NCBI GenBank assembly: GCA_028874675.1
Contig: JAPPJA010000151.1
Coordinates: forward strand, 1 to 12,731
DNA from: Chloroflexota bacterium
GTDB taxonomy: Bacteria; Chloroflexota; Dehalococcoidia; Lucifugimonadales; UBA3495
Direction: 5' to 3'
DNA length: 12,731 bases
Position 1 is the first letter of the stretch, and each line of letters opens with the position of its first letter. Shown here one piece after another: positions 1-6,064 of this stretch. A program made the position numbers and the translations under genes. The notes beneath the pieces are model-generated. The model had not been told where the DNA came from. It searched no databases and saw only the letters and a program-made list of their open reading frames with translations.

Positions 1-533
1 TGCTGTTTTGGGCATTCGTGCTTTGTGCTTTGCTGGTTTGCTCGTTGCTGGGTTGCCGTCACCGGCGTTGGCGTATCCGGCGTTGGGGTATCCGGCGTGG
101 GGGTATCTACGCCATCGCTGTCCGTGCCGTCGTTGTCAGTAGGAGTAGGGGTATCCACCCCATCATTGTCAGTCTCCGGGGTATCTACACCATCGTTATC
201 TGTCTCTACTACGTTGCCAGGGGCAGGCGTGTCGATGCCGTCGCTGTCGGTGCCGTCATTGTCGGTGGGAGTGGGTGTGTCGATGCCATCGCTGTCGGTG
301 CCGTCATTGTCGGTGGGAGTGGGCGTGTCCGGGTCGTCATCGCCCGTAAGGAGGTCATCGAACTGATAGCTGGCGGAAACTGTGCGTGGAAGGAGAACGG
401 CCTGCTCCGACGGTCCGGGGACCGGAACAAAAGAAGCCATACTCATGGCAGCCCCCAGCAGGACTGCAACAAGCAACTGGGTACAACATCGAAGGATACC
501 CTTGGTGTAAGTCAGGAGGCTCATAACCGCCAT
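1..533 (-). CDS. Secreted Asp/Thr/Pro-rich repeat protein, C-terminus beyond window
   Basis: The minus strand is open from an ATG at 533 to the left edge (177 codons, no stop), so the C-terminus is missing. Residues 1-34 look like a signal peptide: Lys11 and Arg15, a hydrophobic core LLVAVLLGAAM, and a likely cut after SMA. Residues 65-157 are acidic repeats such as DTPTPTDNDGTDSDGI, with D-x-D-G spacing like calcium-binding thrombospondin type 3 or dockerin loops. Then comes DTPTPDTPTPVT, a linker-like Thr-Pro tract. This suggests an exported cell-surface or extracellular protein whose acidic loops may bind calcium; the function is otherwise unknown. An ATG at 524 is an alternative start. 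No strong ribosome site is visible; a TATACT at 589-584 could be a -10 box without a good -35. The plus-strand frames over this stretch have Val/Ser-rich translations and are antisense images of the repeat. Confidence 0.72.
   Translation of the reverse strand, partial: MAVMSLLTYTKGILRCCTQLLVAVLLGAAMSMASFVPVPGPSEQAVLLPRTVSASYQFDDLLTGDDDPDTPTPTDNDGTDSDGIDTPTPTDNDGTDSDGIDTPAPGNVVETDNDGVDTPETDNDGVDTPTPTDNDGTDSDGVDTPTPDTPTPDTPTPVTATQQRANQQSTKHECPKQ
63..341 (-). repeat. 48-bp tandem coding repeats (16-residue acidic units)
   Basis: On the plus strand, the 48 bases from 241 recur almost exactly from 289, with one C/T-type difference within the second copy. Further diverged copies lie between 70 and 240. 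Read on the minus strand each unit gives 16 residues ending D-S-D-G-[IV], preceded by D-T-P-T-P-T-D-N-D-G-T. Shorter units (E-T-D-N-D-G-V-D-T-P) lie in the middle. The array encodes the acidic domain of the gene described for 1-533. The near identity of two copies suggests recent unit duplication. Confidence 0.85.
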
Positions 534-632
534 CCAAGAGTGCTGGGCAAGAGTTCTTTGCGCTTTGAACTCGGTCCGCTCAAAGTATAGCAGAGTGAAA
601 AGGGCTGAACGCTCTCCCGGGTTGGTTGTTCG

Positions 633-649
633 GGGCAATCGCGCCTTAA
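633..649 (+). repeat. Left terminal inverted repeat of ISAs1-type relic
   Basis: GGGCAATCGCGCCTTAA, matched exactly in inverted orientation at 846-862. Outside the perfect core, GGTTGGTTGTT on the left and AACAAC on the right keep weak inverted similarity. Confidence 0.85.
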
Positions 650-669
650 TGGGTGCAAGCGAGCCCAGC

Positions 670-849
670 GCCTTCAGAGAGGACCAACGTCGGGTGCGCA
701 AGGACTGGGGCCCGCGAAACATCTCCACCCTCCGAAAAATGTCCCACAATATGCTCAAACGGGGAACCGGCCCGAAGGTTGCCTTACAAGGTAAACGTCT
801 GCAAGCCGGTTGGAGCGTAGATTACTAGCCGAAGGTCCTCCGCAGTTAA
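670..849 (+). pseudogene. ISAs1-family transposase, C-terminal fragment
   Basis: The plus-strand frame from 670 reads A-FREDQRRVRKDWGPRN, then STLRKMSHNMLKR, then QGKRLQAGW.VDY, a TAG stop at 826-828, and PKVLRS up to TAA at 847-849. This follows the conserved tail of ISAs1 transposases from memory: FREDxSRxRxxxxPxN, then a L-R-x-x-A-x-N-L-L-K stretch, then KGKRxxAGWDxxYLLKVL. The TAG therefore stands where the family has Leu, so a point nonsense change follows the large deletion. The N-terminal and catalytic parts, including the I-E-N-x-L-H-W region just before FRED, are missing. The open frame does extend upstream to 565, but residues before about 670 come from flanking DNA and the left terminus. 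It is not functional. Confidence 0.75.
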
Positions 850-862
850 GGCGCGATTGCCC
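846..862 (-). repeat. Right terminal inverted repeat of ISAs1-type relic
   Basis: TTAAGGCGCGATTGCCC, the exact reverse complement of 633-649. The last stop of the transposase fragment (TAA, 847-849) is inside it. Confidence 0.85.
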
Positions 863-867
863 TCACC

Positions 868-2042
868 CAACAACTTCCTTTCTGGGTTGCCGATGAGGTG
901 ACGCTGGAGGAACGGCTGGCGCTGCCGCGAATGGAAGAAATAGCGCGAAAGGACCCGGCCCTGGCCCAAAGGGTCGTTGCGTTGTCCTGGCTGAAATTGC
1001 GGAAGAGGACCTTGAACTGGCTAATCGCCTGGCGGATCTCCCCTGGCTTTCAGACGAGGTTGTGAATTTCAAGGCCAGGGCCTTCACCATCATGGGCTTC
1101 CTGGCCAAACACGACACCAGGAACATGGACCACCTCATCGGCCAGGCGTGGTTCCAGGATGGGCTTAGCCTGGAGGAAGCGGCCGTCATCGTCGTCTCCG
1201 GGGCAGGGTGCGGGAACGTAGGTCAGTTCTGGGAGCTTGCCGGCGAGAACCTCCAGGTACGCTCCGAAGTGCTGTCCATGCCCTTGGGCGATGTAATCCT
1301 GTTCGCCGTTAAGCGGGTGACCCTGGGCCCTATCGGCGACAGTGTTTTCCAGGGGATGCGCACCTCCATTACGGTCATGTCAGGATTCAAGGAGCAGCCC
1401 TGGCAGGCAATCAGCCCTATTGAACCTGACTTCGTTTCCTACACAGACCCCGAAGGGTCGTAGGCCGGGGAGTTCATAATCGTCACGGATGAGAGCCGGG
1501 CGGATGTGGTGTACCACGAAATCGCCCACCACTATCGCTTTGGCCCTGACTGGACAAATGAGGGAGGAAAGGAATTCCTCGAGAGCCTGGTCCACTTGAG
1601 GATGGATTCCAACGAACTGGCCGGGCCCCTGCCGCCGGCTTTGGGTGGATTGCACAACCTGGAAGAGCTGGACCTGGGCTACAACCACATATCCGGTGAA
1701 GTGCCGCCAGAGCTGGGCAACCTGACTAATTTCGGCTACCTGCAGCTTGACGTGAACCAGTTGACCGGTGCCATACCCGGCGAACTGGGGAACCTCACCA
1801 GCTTGCAATACCTGGACTTTTCCTACACCGGGCTCACCGGCCCGATTCCGGAGGAGTTGAACTTCCTTCCCAGCAATACCCAGATAATCCTGGTGGATAC
1901 CGACCTGACCGGTCCCCTGCCGGGAGGCCTGCCGGGCCGGGATACAGTGGCATTCCGGTCATTCCAGATTCCCTGCCCTGACTACGCCACGTCCTACTCA
2001 CTGGGGCTGGAGGCCCGGTGGACGTTTCTTGGCGGCCAGTAA
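868..2042 (+). pseudogene. Broken helical-repeat / HExxH zinc-peptidase / leucine-rich-repeat protein
   Basis: Three pieces read as one former gene. From 874 one frame gives LPFWVADEVTLEERLAL and RKDPALAQRVVALSWL. At about 990 the reading moves to another frame (AEIAEEDLELANRLADLPWL, then QAWFQDGLSLEEAAVIV). These are repeats of about 36 residues: Trp codons lie at 883, 988, 1041 and 1149, and the 988-1041 step is ~55 nt short, a frame-breaking deletion. An in-frame TAG at 1461-1463 then interrupts the frame, which continues AGEFIIVTDESRADVVYHEIA. Around 1515-1557 is HEIAHHY followed by DWTNEG, the zinc motif plus downstream Glu of gluzincin-type peptidases. Almost at once (from ~1584) come four to five plant-type LRRs (NELAGPLPPALGGL, NHISGEVPPELGNL, NQLTGAIPGELGNL, TGLTGPIPEEL), ending at TAA 2040-2042. 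The start is lost at the IS relic. A short product from GTG 1506 is possible but has no convincing ribosome site. Confidence 0.75.
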
Positions 2043-2541
2043 GGTCAATGGCCCGGACCGTTAACTGGATGGAGACTATCTCGACATAATTAACGGCAGC
2101 CTTCCCGGGGAGTCCACCGTGAAGAGGTTGCGCCAAATTGCAGCACTTGGCTGCAGGTAACGTGTGGCACACATTTTGCTGGGGCTGCGATGACAGTCAT
2201 TTCCGATCCGCCGCTTCAGGAAATCTTCCAGGCTGGTCCTATCTAGGTTCCTGTAATTCCTGACAGGCTGTCGTGCCCATTCCTGGGAAGGTTATCTGGA
2301 CCGGGCCGGGCCCAGGGTTAATTTGCGAATCCGCGGCGGCAATGGCTGTACGCTGGCCGCTTGCAACCCTGGCGGCCGGACCCCCTCTCCGACGGCGGTG
2401 AGACACAACCGGGAAATTCAGGTTGATTGACGCAGGGAACCTGGCCAGTGTAGATTTGTGCCAGGTTGCTCCCTGGGATAACGGGCAAGGGGCAATTTCG
2501 GAAAGGACATTGTTAATTTCTCCTGAAGAGGAAGGCCAGCT
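2043..2541. other. Gene-poor interval of ~500 bases
   Basis: No open frame here has a start, ribosome site and recognisable protein. A short plus-strand frame just after 2064 (L-D-G-D-Y-L-D-I-I-N-G-S-L-P-G, stopping at a TAA near 2160) looks codon-like and could be more debris of the broken gene upstream, but it has no recognisable domain. A small GTGTGGCACAC inverted repeat near 2161 is followed by ATTTT but is too short to call a terminator. The last ~115 bases hold a candidate promoter and the ribosome site for the next gene. Confidence 0.5.
2427..2456 (+). promoter_or_regulatory. Candidate sigma70-type promoter for the MaoC pair
   Basis: TTGACG (2427-2432) and TAGATT (2451-2456) are 18 bases apart on the coding strand, about 85 bases before the ATG at 2542. 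They match the consensus at 5/6 and 4/6 positions. No other good pair was seen between the pseudogene and this gene. Confidence 0.35.
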
Positions 2542-2961
2542 ATGGTTGAAGCGGATGACAAAATTCTGCTGGACTGGAACGCGCTGGAGGTTGGCGAGAC
2601 CTTCGACTCCTACGAGTATGTGCTTACCCAGGATATGATTGACACCTATCGCCAGGGGGTAATGGACTCGGAGGCCAGCTTTCCCACCATCTCCCACAAG
2701 GTGGATGTGAAACAATACAACGCGCGGTATCGGGACGCAGGCTCGGTGAACGCCCGGTGCGCCTTCTATTGCTACAATCCCCCCGTTCCCGGCAAACGAA
2801 TAACGGTACGCGCCTGGATTGCGGACAAATACCTGCGGCGTGGCAAAAATTACATTGTCACTGAGGCGGTGTCGGTGGACGAGGACGGGAGGCTGATTGA
2901 CCGGGTAATTACCCACGAGCTGAAGCAGCCGACGGAGGTGGGCAGGAAATGGGGGGGCTGA
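2542..2961 (+). CDS. MaoC-like hot-dog protein, first of an overlapping pair
   Basis: 139 residues, the size of a single hot-dog domain. The start ATG follows an AGAGGAAGG ribosome site by about six bases. The N-terminal W-N-x-L-x-V-G-E-x-F and VLTQDMIDTYRQG (28-40) resemble MaoC/FAS1-type dehydratase domains. The second half (PVPGKRITVRAWIADKY, then GKNYIVTEAVSVDEDGRL) fits the strands of the hot-dog sheet. The hydratase-2 signature GDxNPxH is absent (DSEASFPTISHK lies in that region), so this is probably the non-catalytic or substrate-shaping half of a heterodimer with the next product. Its 13-nt overlap with the next gene points to coupled translation. Family members hydrate or dehydrate enoyl- or hydroxyacyl-CoA; the substrate here is unknown. 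Confidence 0.75.
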   Translation: MVEADDKILLDWNALEVGETFDSYEYVLTQDMIDTYRQGVMDSEASFPTISHKVDVKQYNARYRDAGSVNARCAFYCYNPPVPGKRITVRAWIADKYLRRGKNYIVTEAVSVDEDGRLIDRVITHELKQPTEVGRKWGG

Positions 2962-3401
2962 ACCGTTCCTACGCCGTAGATGATGAACTGCCGCCCCTGG
3001 TGAAGGAGATGACCCAGGAGGCCATCAACCTGTTTGAGGGCAGCGCGGGAGACTCGGGGCCATCCCAGTTCACCGACGAAGAGACGGCCCGGGAAACGCT
3101 GGGCACCGAGGGAACGGTGGCGTCGGGCAGGATGTCCCTGTCCTTCGCCATAGAATTGCTGCGCAGGTTTTTTGGCAGCGATGTTTATAATCACACCGGT
3201 ACCGTGGATTTGCGCTTCCTGAGGCCCGTGCGCCCCGGGGACACGATAACTTTCACCGGAAAGATTACCGGCGTCACCAGGGAAGTCAACGGCAGCCGGG
3301 TGTCGGTGGAGATAAAGGCCGAAAACCAGCGGGGAGACACCACGGGCGCCGGGCAGGGCAGCGCGGTAGTTCCCAACGCCTACCTGCCTCCCGACGAGTA
3401 G
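2949..3401 (+). CDS. MaoC-like dehydratase family protein, second of the pair
   Basis: 150 residues. The ATG at 2949 lies inside the end of the previous gene and is preceded by GGAGGTGGGCAGGAA, a good ribosome site. MTQEAINLFEGSAGD (21-35) and TEGTVASGRMSLSFAIELL (53-71) match the hot-dog helix of MaoC proteins, and FLRPVRPGDTITFTGKI (90-106) matches the following strands. The (R)-hydratase signature G-D-x-N-P-x-H reads G34-D35-S-G-P-S-Q40: Asp is kept, while Asn is Gly and the active His is Gln. Either the chemistry differs from that of hydratase 2 or the protein binds a CoA ester without hydrating it. It most likely works as a complex with its overlapping partner. Alignment was by eye. Confidence 0.8.
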   Translation: MGGLNRSYAVDDELPPLVKEMTQEAINLFEGSAGDSGPSQFTDEETARETLGTEGTVASGRMSLSFAIELLRRFFGSDVYNHTGTVDLRFLRPVRPGDTITFTGKITGVTREVNGSRVSVEIKAENQRGDTTGAGQGSAVVPNAYLPPDE

Positions 3402-3509
3402 TTTCCGCATTGTGGGGTGCTTCCCATCTGCTCCTGAATTCTTGCCTGGCAAGGAGTTCTTGCTTCGATTAGATAGATCCCAGCGTGCAGAACCGGCCGA
3501 GTTGCTCTC

Positions 3510-4811
3510 ATGACTATGCTTGGCAAGCGGCTGCACTACGCTTGGGTAATTGTGGGCATAGCCGCGTCCATGGGCTTCATTACTTCGTCCATGAGGTTTG
3601 CGGCCGCCGCCCTGGTCCCGCACCTGAGCGATCCCGTCAATGGGTTCGGGTGGAATTACGGGTCCATCAGCCTGGCGTTCAGCCTGCAGTGGATTGTACT
3701 GGGGCTGGTGAGCCCCTACGTGGGCTGGCTGGGCGACCGGTACGGCGCGCGCCCGCTTCTGCTGCTGGGCGCCATCCTCTTCATTGTCGGGATGATGGTC
3801 ACGGGCATCATGACCGACCTCTGGCAGTTCTACCTCTTCTTCGGCGTGGTTATCGGCGTTTCGACCGCTATTTTCACGGTCTTGCCCGTCTCCGGGGTCA
3901 GCCTGTGGTTCCGGAGGCACCTGGGAGCCGCCATGGGGATTGTATGGTCCTTCCAGGGATTCGGCACCATCGTGCTCCTTCTCTTGATTGGCGTGGCCTT
4001 CGATACTCTGGGGATGAAGTGGGTGTTCTGGCTCCCGGGCATAACCGGCGGCGCCATCCTGCTGTTGATGGTCAGGTTCTTCCACAACGTACCCGCCGAT
4101 ATCGGGCTGCGGCCCCTGGGGGTGTCCGAGGACGAGCCGGTCCAGGTCCCGCGAAGGGACGAGGCTGCCAAGATACGGGCCAGGGTCTTTATCCAGCGGG
4201 CCAGACGCACCGTCACCTTCTGGAACCTGATTGGCATCCACTACTGGGGATGCATGGGCCACAACATCATCAACGTGCTGCTGGTGGCCATTGCCGTGGA
4301 CCGGGGGTTGTCGCTGGGTGTTGCCGCCGGGGTGCTGGCGGCGCAGCAGGGCGCCGGGGTTGTAACGCGGGGCGTTATCCCCGTGGTGGCAGAGCGGGTA
4401 GGCTGCAGAACGGTGTGGATCGTGGGAATGTCCCTGCAGGTCTTTCCCATGTTCATAATTCTGTTCTCCCACGATGCATGGGCCTTCTACCTGTTTGCCA
4501 TTCTCTTTGGTATTGGACAGGGCTGCGAAGTACCTACGTTCCCCATCGCCAACCGCCAGTATTACGGAAACGTTCCCCAGGGCAGCCTTTTTGGGTGGCA
4601 GAACCTGGGGAATGGACTGGGAATGGGAATTGCCCCCGTCTGCGCGGGAGTTGTGTGGGACCTGACGGGGACCTACCTGGCGCCCATACTGATGTCCCTG
4701 GTTTTCAGCGCGATGGGGCTGCTTTCTTCCGCCCTGCTTCCCTCACCCCGAGAGAGGCAGATTCCCGATTGGGAGCAATACCTGCCGACCCAGATCCAGG
4801 CGCGAGAATAG
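3510..4811 (+). CDS. MFS transporter, monocarboxylate / oxalate-formate antiporter-like
   Basis: 433 residues with about 12 hydrophobic segments, starting at AWVIVGIAASMGFI (11-24). MFS motif A is clear between helices 2 and 3: GWLGDRYGARPLL (72-84). After about six helices a charged cytoplasmic loop (about 200-235, many Arg/Glu/Asp) separates the halves. An N-terminal Y-A-W-V-I-V start and F-G-W-x-Y-G-S-I-S-L-A-F-S are typical of the MCT/OFA branch, which moves small organic anions, so a carboxylate substrate is likely but unproven. It sits in the plasma membrane. The start is uncertain: ATG 3510 and ATG 3516 are both possible and neither has a strong ribosome site. It lies 108 bases after the MaoC pair and could carry the compound they process. 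The long frames at 3485-4981 (+) and 2850-4472 (-) are shadows of this GC-rich gene. Confidence 0.9.
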   Translation: MTMLGKRLHYAWVIVGIAASMGFITSSMRFAAAALVPHLSDPVNGFGWNYGSISLAFSLQWIVLGLVSPYVGWLGDRYGARPLLLLGAILFIVGMMVTGIMTDLWQFYLFFGVVIGVSTAIFTVLPVSGVSLWFRRHLGAAMGIVWSFQGFGTIVLLLLIGVAFDTLGMKWVFWLPGITGGAILLLMVRFFHNVPADIGLRPLGVSEDEPVQVPRRDEAAKIRARVFIQRARRTVTFWNLIGIHYWGCMGHNIINVLLVAIAVDRGLSLGVAAGVLAAQQGAGVVTRGVIPVVAERVGCRTVWIVGMSLQVFPMFIILFSHDAWAFYLFAILFGIGQGCEVPTFPIANRQYYGNVPQGSLFGWQNLGNGLGMGIAPVCAGVVWDLTGTYLAPILMSLVFSAMGLLSSALLPSPRERQIPDWEQYLPTQIQARE

Positions 4812-4819
4812 CGCCGGCG

Positions 4820-4939
4820 CAGGGCAATGGCGTTATAGATTCAGGCTACAGGGGGCAGAAACTCATCAGGCTAAGGTCATGTCGCCCTGAGCTTGCCGAA
4901 GGGCTCAGCATGACATTCAATTTAAGCGCCATTGCCTTG
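4820..4939. mobile_element. Small inverted-repeat element with ISAs1-like ends
   Basis: GGCAATGGCG at 4823-4832 is repeated in inverted form at 4927-4936. Read inward, the ends are CAGGGCAATGGCGTTA and CAAGGCAATGGCGCTTAA. The second is very close to the ends of the ISAs1-type relic at 631-864 (GGCAATCGCGCCTTAA). The ~120-bp stretch holds no coding sequence and contains a REP-like palindrome at 4876-4914. The flanks AGCGCCGGCG (4810-4819) and AGCCCGTGCA (4940-4949) match at only 6 of 10 positions, so a target duplication is at best decayed. A MITE mobilised by an ISAs1 transposase is the best guess. Confidence 0.5.
4876..4914. repeat. REP-like palindrome around CCTGAGCTTGCCGAAGG
   Basis: GTCATG (4876-4881) pairs with CATGAC (4909-4914). 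Inside, two exclusive stems are possible: CTGAGC with GCTCAG, or GCCCT with AGGGC. The core CCCTGAGCTTGCCGAAGGG belongs to a class of short intergenic palindromes that I know to be dispersed in many bacterial genomes. It lies ~65 bases after the MFS stop, where the hairpin may stabilise the 3' end of the transcript. Confidence 0.6.
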
Positions 4940-4958
4940 AGCCCGTGCACTCGCTTCC

Positions 4959-4987
4959 TGCTTCGCCCTTTGGTCATTTGATAGAAT
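4959..4987 (+). promoter_or_regulatory. Weak candidate promoter before the PIG-L gene
   Basis: TAGAAT at 4982-4987 matches the -10 consensus at 5/6 positions. The hexamer 17 bases upstream (TGCTTC, 4959-4964) is a poor -35. It is 58 bases before the ATG and between two genes separated by a repeat element, so some promoter is expected here. Confidence 0.22.
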
Positions 4988-5044
4988 CACTCCAGGAACA
5001 TTCACACGGCTCCTTTTTTCGCAGCAAGGGGAGGTAATCCAGTT

Positions 5045-5908
5045 ATGGCCGGTCATCGCCTTTTGGCATGTTTCGCTCATCCCGATGATGAGGCATTTCC
5101 CGTTGGAGGGGCCCTGGCCGCCCACGCAGCCCGTGGAGTGCGGGTGAGGCTCATTACGGCTACTCTTGGCGAGGAGGGCGAAATTCGGCAGGACGGGGTC
5201 GCCACCCGTGAAACCCTGGGGTCGGTGCGCCGGGTGGAGCTGGCCAGGGCCGTCCGGATACTGGGCCTGGACGACCATATTGTTCTGCACTACCGGGACT
5301 CGGGGATGGCGGGAACGCCTCCCAACGAGCACCAGCGGGCCTTCGTAAACGCTCCCTCGGAAGTTGTCATAGAGCGGCTGGTGGAGGAAATTCGAAGGTT
5401 CAGGCCGCAGGTGGTGCTGACCTTCGATCCCGACGGTCTCTATGGTCACCCCGACCACATCGCCATCCACAAGTATGCGACCGAGGCATTCAAGCGGGCC
5501 CCAAATCCCGATGCATATCCCCAGCACCTGGTAAACGGCGTGAGGCCGTATGAACCCCAGCGCATCTTTTACAGCGCCCGGCCCCGGGGGTTCAGGATGG
5601 AGTGGGCCCAGACCCTTCGCTCCCATGGCATCGACTTTCCGCTGCCGGACCCTAACCGGATCAGCGACGGCGCCCCGCCCGAGTCCATTCACCTGGAGAT
5701 GGATGTGGCGGACCAGATGGAAGTGAAGATGGGCTGCATTCTCAGCCACCGAACCCAGGTAGCTCCTGACTGGCCCTACGACCGGGTGCCCCGCGAGGCG
5801 GCCAACCTGATTCTGGGGCGGGAATACTACATAAGGGGCTGGCCGCTGGTCAAAAGCGGTGAATCGGTGCCGCCGGACTTTTTTGAGGGCATTGCACCGG
5901 AGGGGTAG
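5045..5908 (+). CDS. PIG-L / LmbE family zinc-dependent deacetylase
   Basis: 287 residues, a usual length for the family. The ATG follows a strong GGGGAGG ribosome site by about ten bases. The N-terminal AHPDDE (11-16) and GHPDH (134-138) are the two zinc-site motifs; by analogy with MshB the ligands are His12, Asp15 and His138, and Asp14 is the likely base. Family members remove an N-acyl group from GlcNAc-like sugars (MshB, PIG-L) or cleave mycothiol or bacillithiol amides (Mca, BshB). MEVKMGCILSHRTQV (225-239) resembles the C-terminal helix of the Mca/MshB branch. Which substrate it uses cannot be told, since no thiol-pathway or lipoglycan genes are nearby. It looks cytoplasmic, is probably a single-gene unit, and ends before the terminator at 6009-6035. 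Confidence 0.9.
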   Translation: MAGHRLLACFAHPDDEAFPVGGALAAHAARGVRVRLITATLGEEGEIRQDGVATRETLGSVRRVELARAVRILGLDDHIVLHYRDSGMAGTPPNEHQRAFVNAPSEVVIERLVEEIRRFRPQVVLTFDPDGLYGHPDHIAIHKYATEAFKRAPNPDAYPQHLVNGVRPYEPQRIFYSARPRGFRMEWAQTLRSHGIDFPLPDPNRISDGAPPESIHLEMDVADQMEVKMGCILSHRTQVAPDWPYDRVPREAANLILGREYYIRGWPLVKSGESVPPDFFEGIAPEG

Positions 5909-6008
5909 GCGGGAATCGGGGCGGGTTTCTCGCGGCGCACCCGGCCTGCTATGGGACTCGCGAAAGGGGTTCCCCCAAGGCCAAAGGGAAGGCAAGGCCA
6001 AAAGAGAG

Positions 6009-6035
6009 GGGCGGACAAGCAGTCCGCCCATTTTT
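6009..6035 (+). terminator. Rho-independent terminator after the PIG-L gene
   Basis: An 8-bp stem GGGCGGAC/GTCCGCCC (6009-6016 and 6022-6029) with an AAGCA loop is followed by ATTTTT on the plus strand, 100 bases after the PIG-L stop. On the other strand the stem is followed by CCTCTCTTTT, a poorer tract. It may still help to stop the convergent minus-strand operon that ends at 6065. Confidence 0.8.
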
Positions 6036-6064
6036 ATGGTGTTACGGGAGTTGAAGGGCGCTGT

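Larger units (their letters stand above)
631..864 (+). mobile_element. Internally deleted ISAs1-type insertion sequence (MITE-like relic)
   Basis: A perfect 17-bp inverted repeat bounds this stretch: GGGCAATCGCGCCTTAA at 633-649 and its reverse complement at 846-862. Between them lies the C-terminal end of an ISAs1-family (DDE) transposase, read on the plus strand from about 670 to the TAA at 847-849, which sits in the right inverted repeat. Only ~20 bases separate the left repeat from this C-terminal fragment, so most of the transposase gene is deleted and the element could move only with help in trans. I find no 8-10 bp target duplication: 621-630 and 865-874 do not match as direct repeats. 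That suggests rearrangement after insertion. The right end abuts the broken peptidase gene, whose 5' part is absent. Confidence 0.75.

Noticed and set aside
18..590. Plus-strand open frames (Val/Ser/Thr/Arg-rich) over the repeat region
   Set aside because: They are antisense to the acidic repeat protein, have no signal or domain, and their repeats simply mirror the 48-bp units.
1572..1583. Adjacent GAATTC and CTCGAG hexamers, like a cloning linker
   Set aside because: They are in frame within KEFLES, with no vector or adaptor sequence around them; noted only as a check for the domain join.
2850..4472. A 540-codon minus-strand frame
   Set aside because: It runs opposite to the MaoC and MFS genes, is rich in Pro/Gly/His/Gln, and matches no family; it is an artefact of GC-rich third positions.
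3485..4981. A 498-codon plus-strand frame overlapping the MFS gene
   Set aside because: Its translation is Arg/Gly/His-rich without helices or motifs, while the overlapping frame has MFS motif A and membrane segments.
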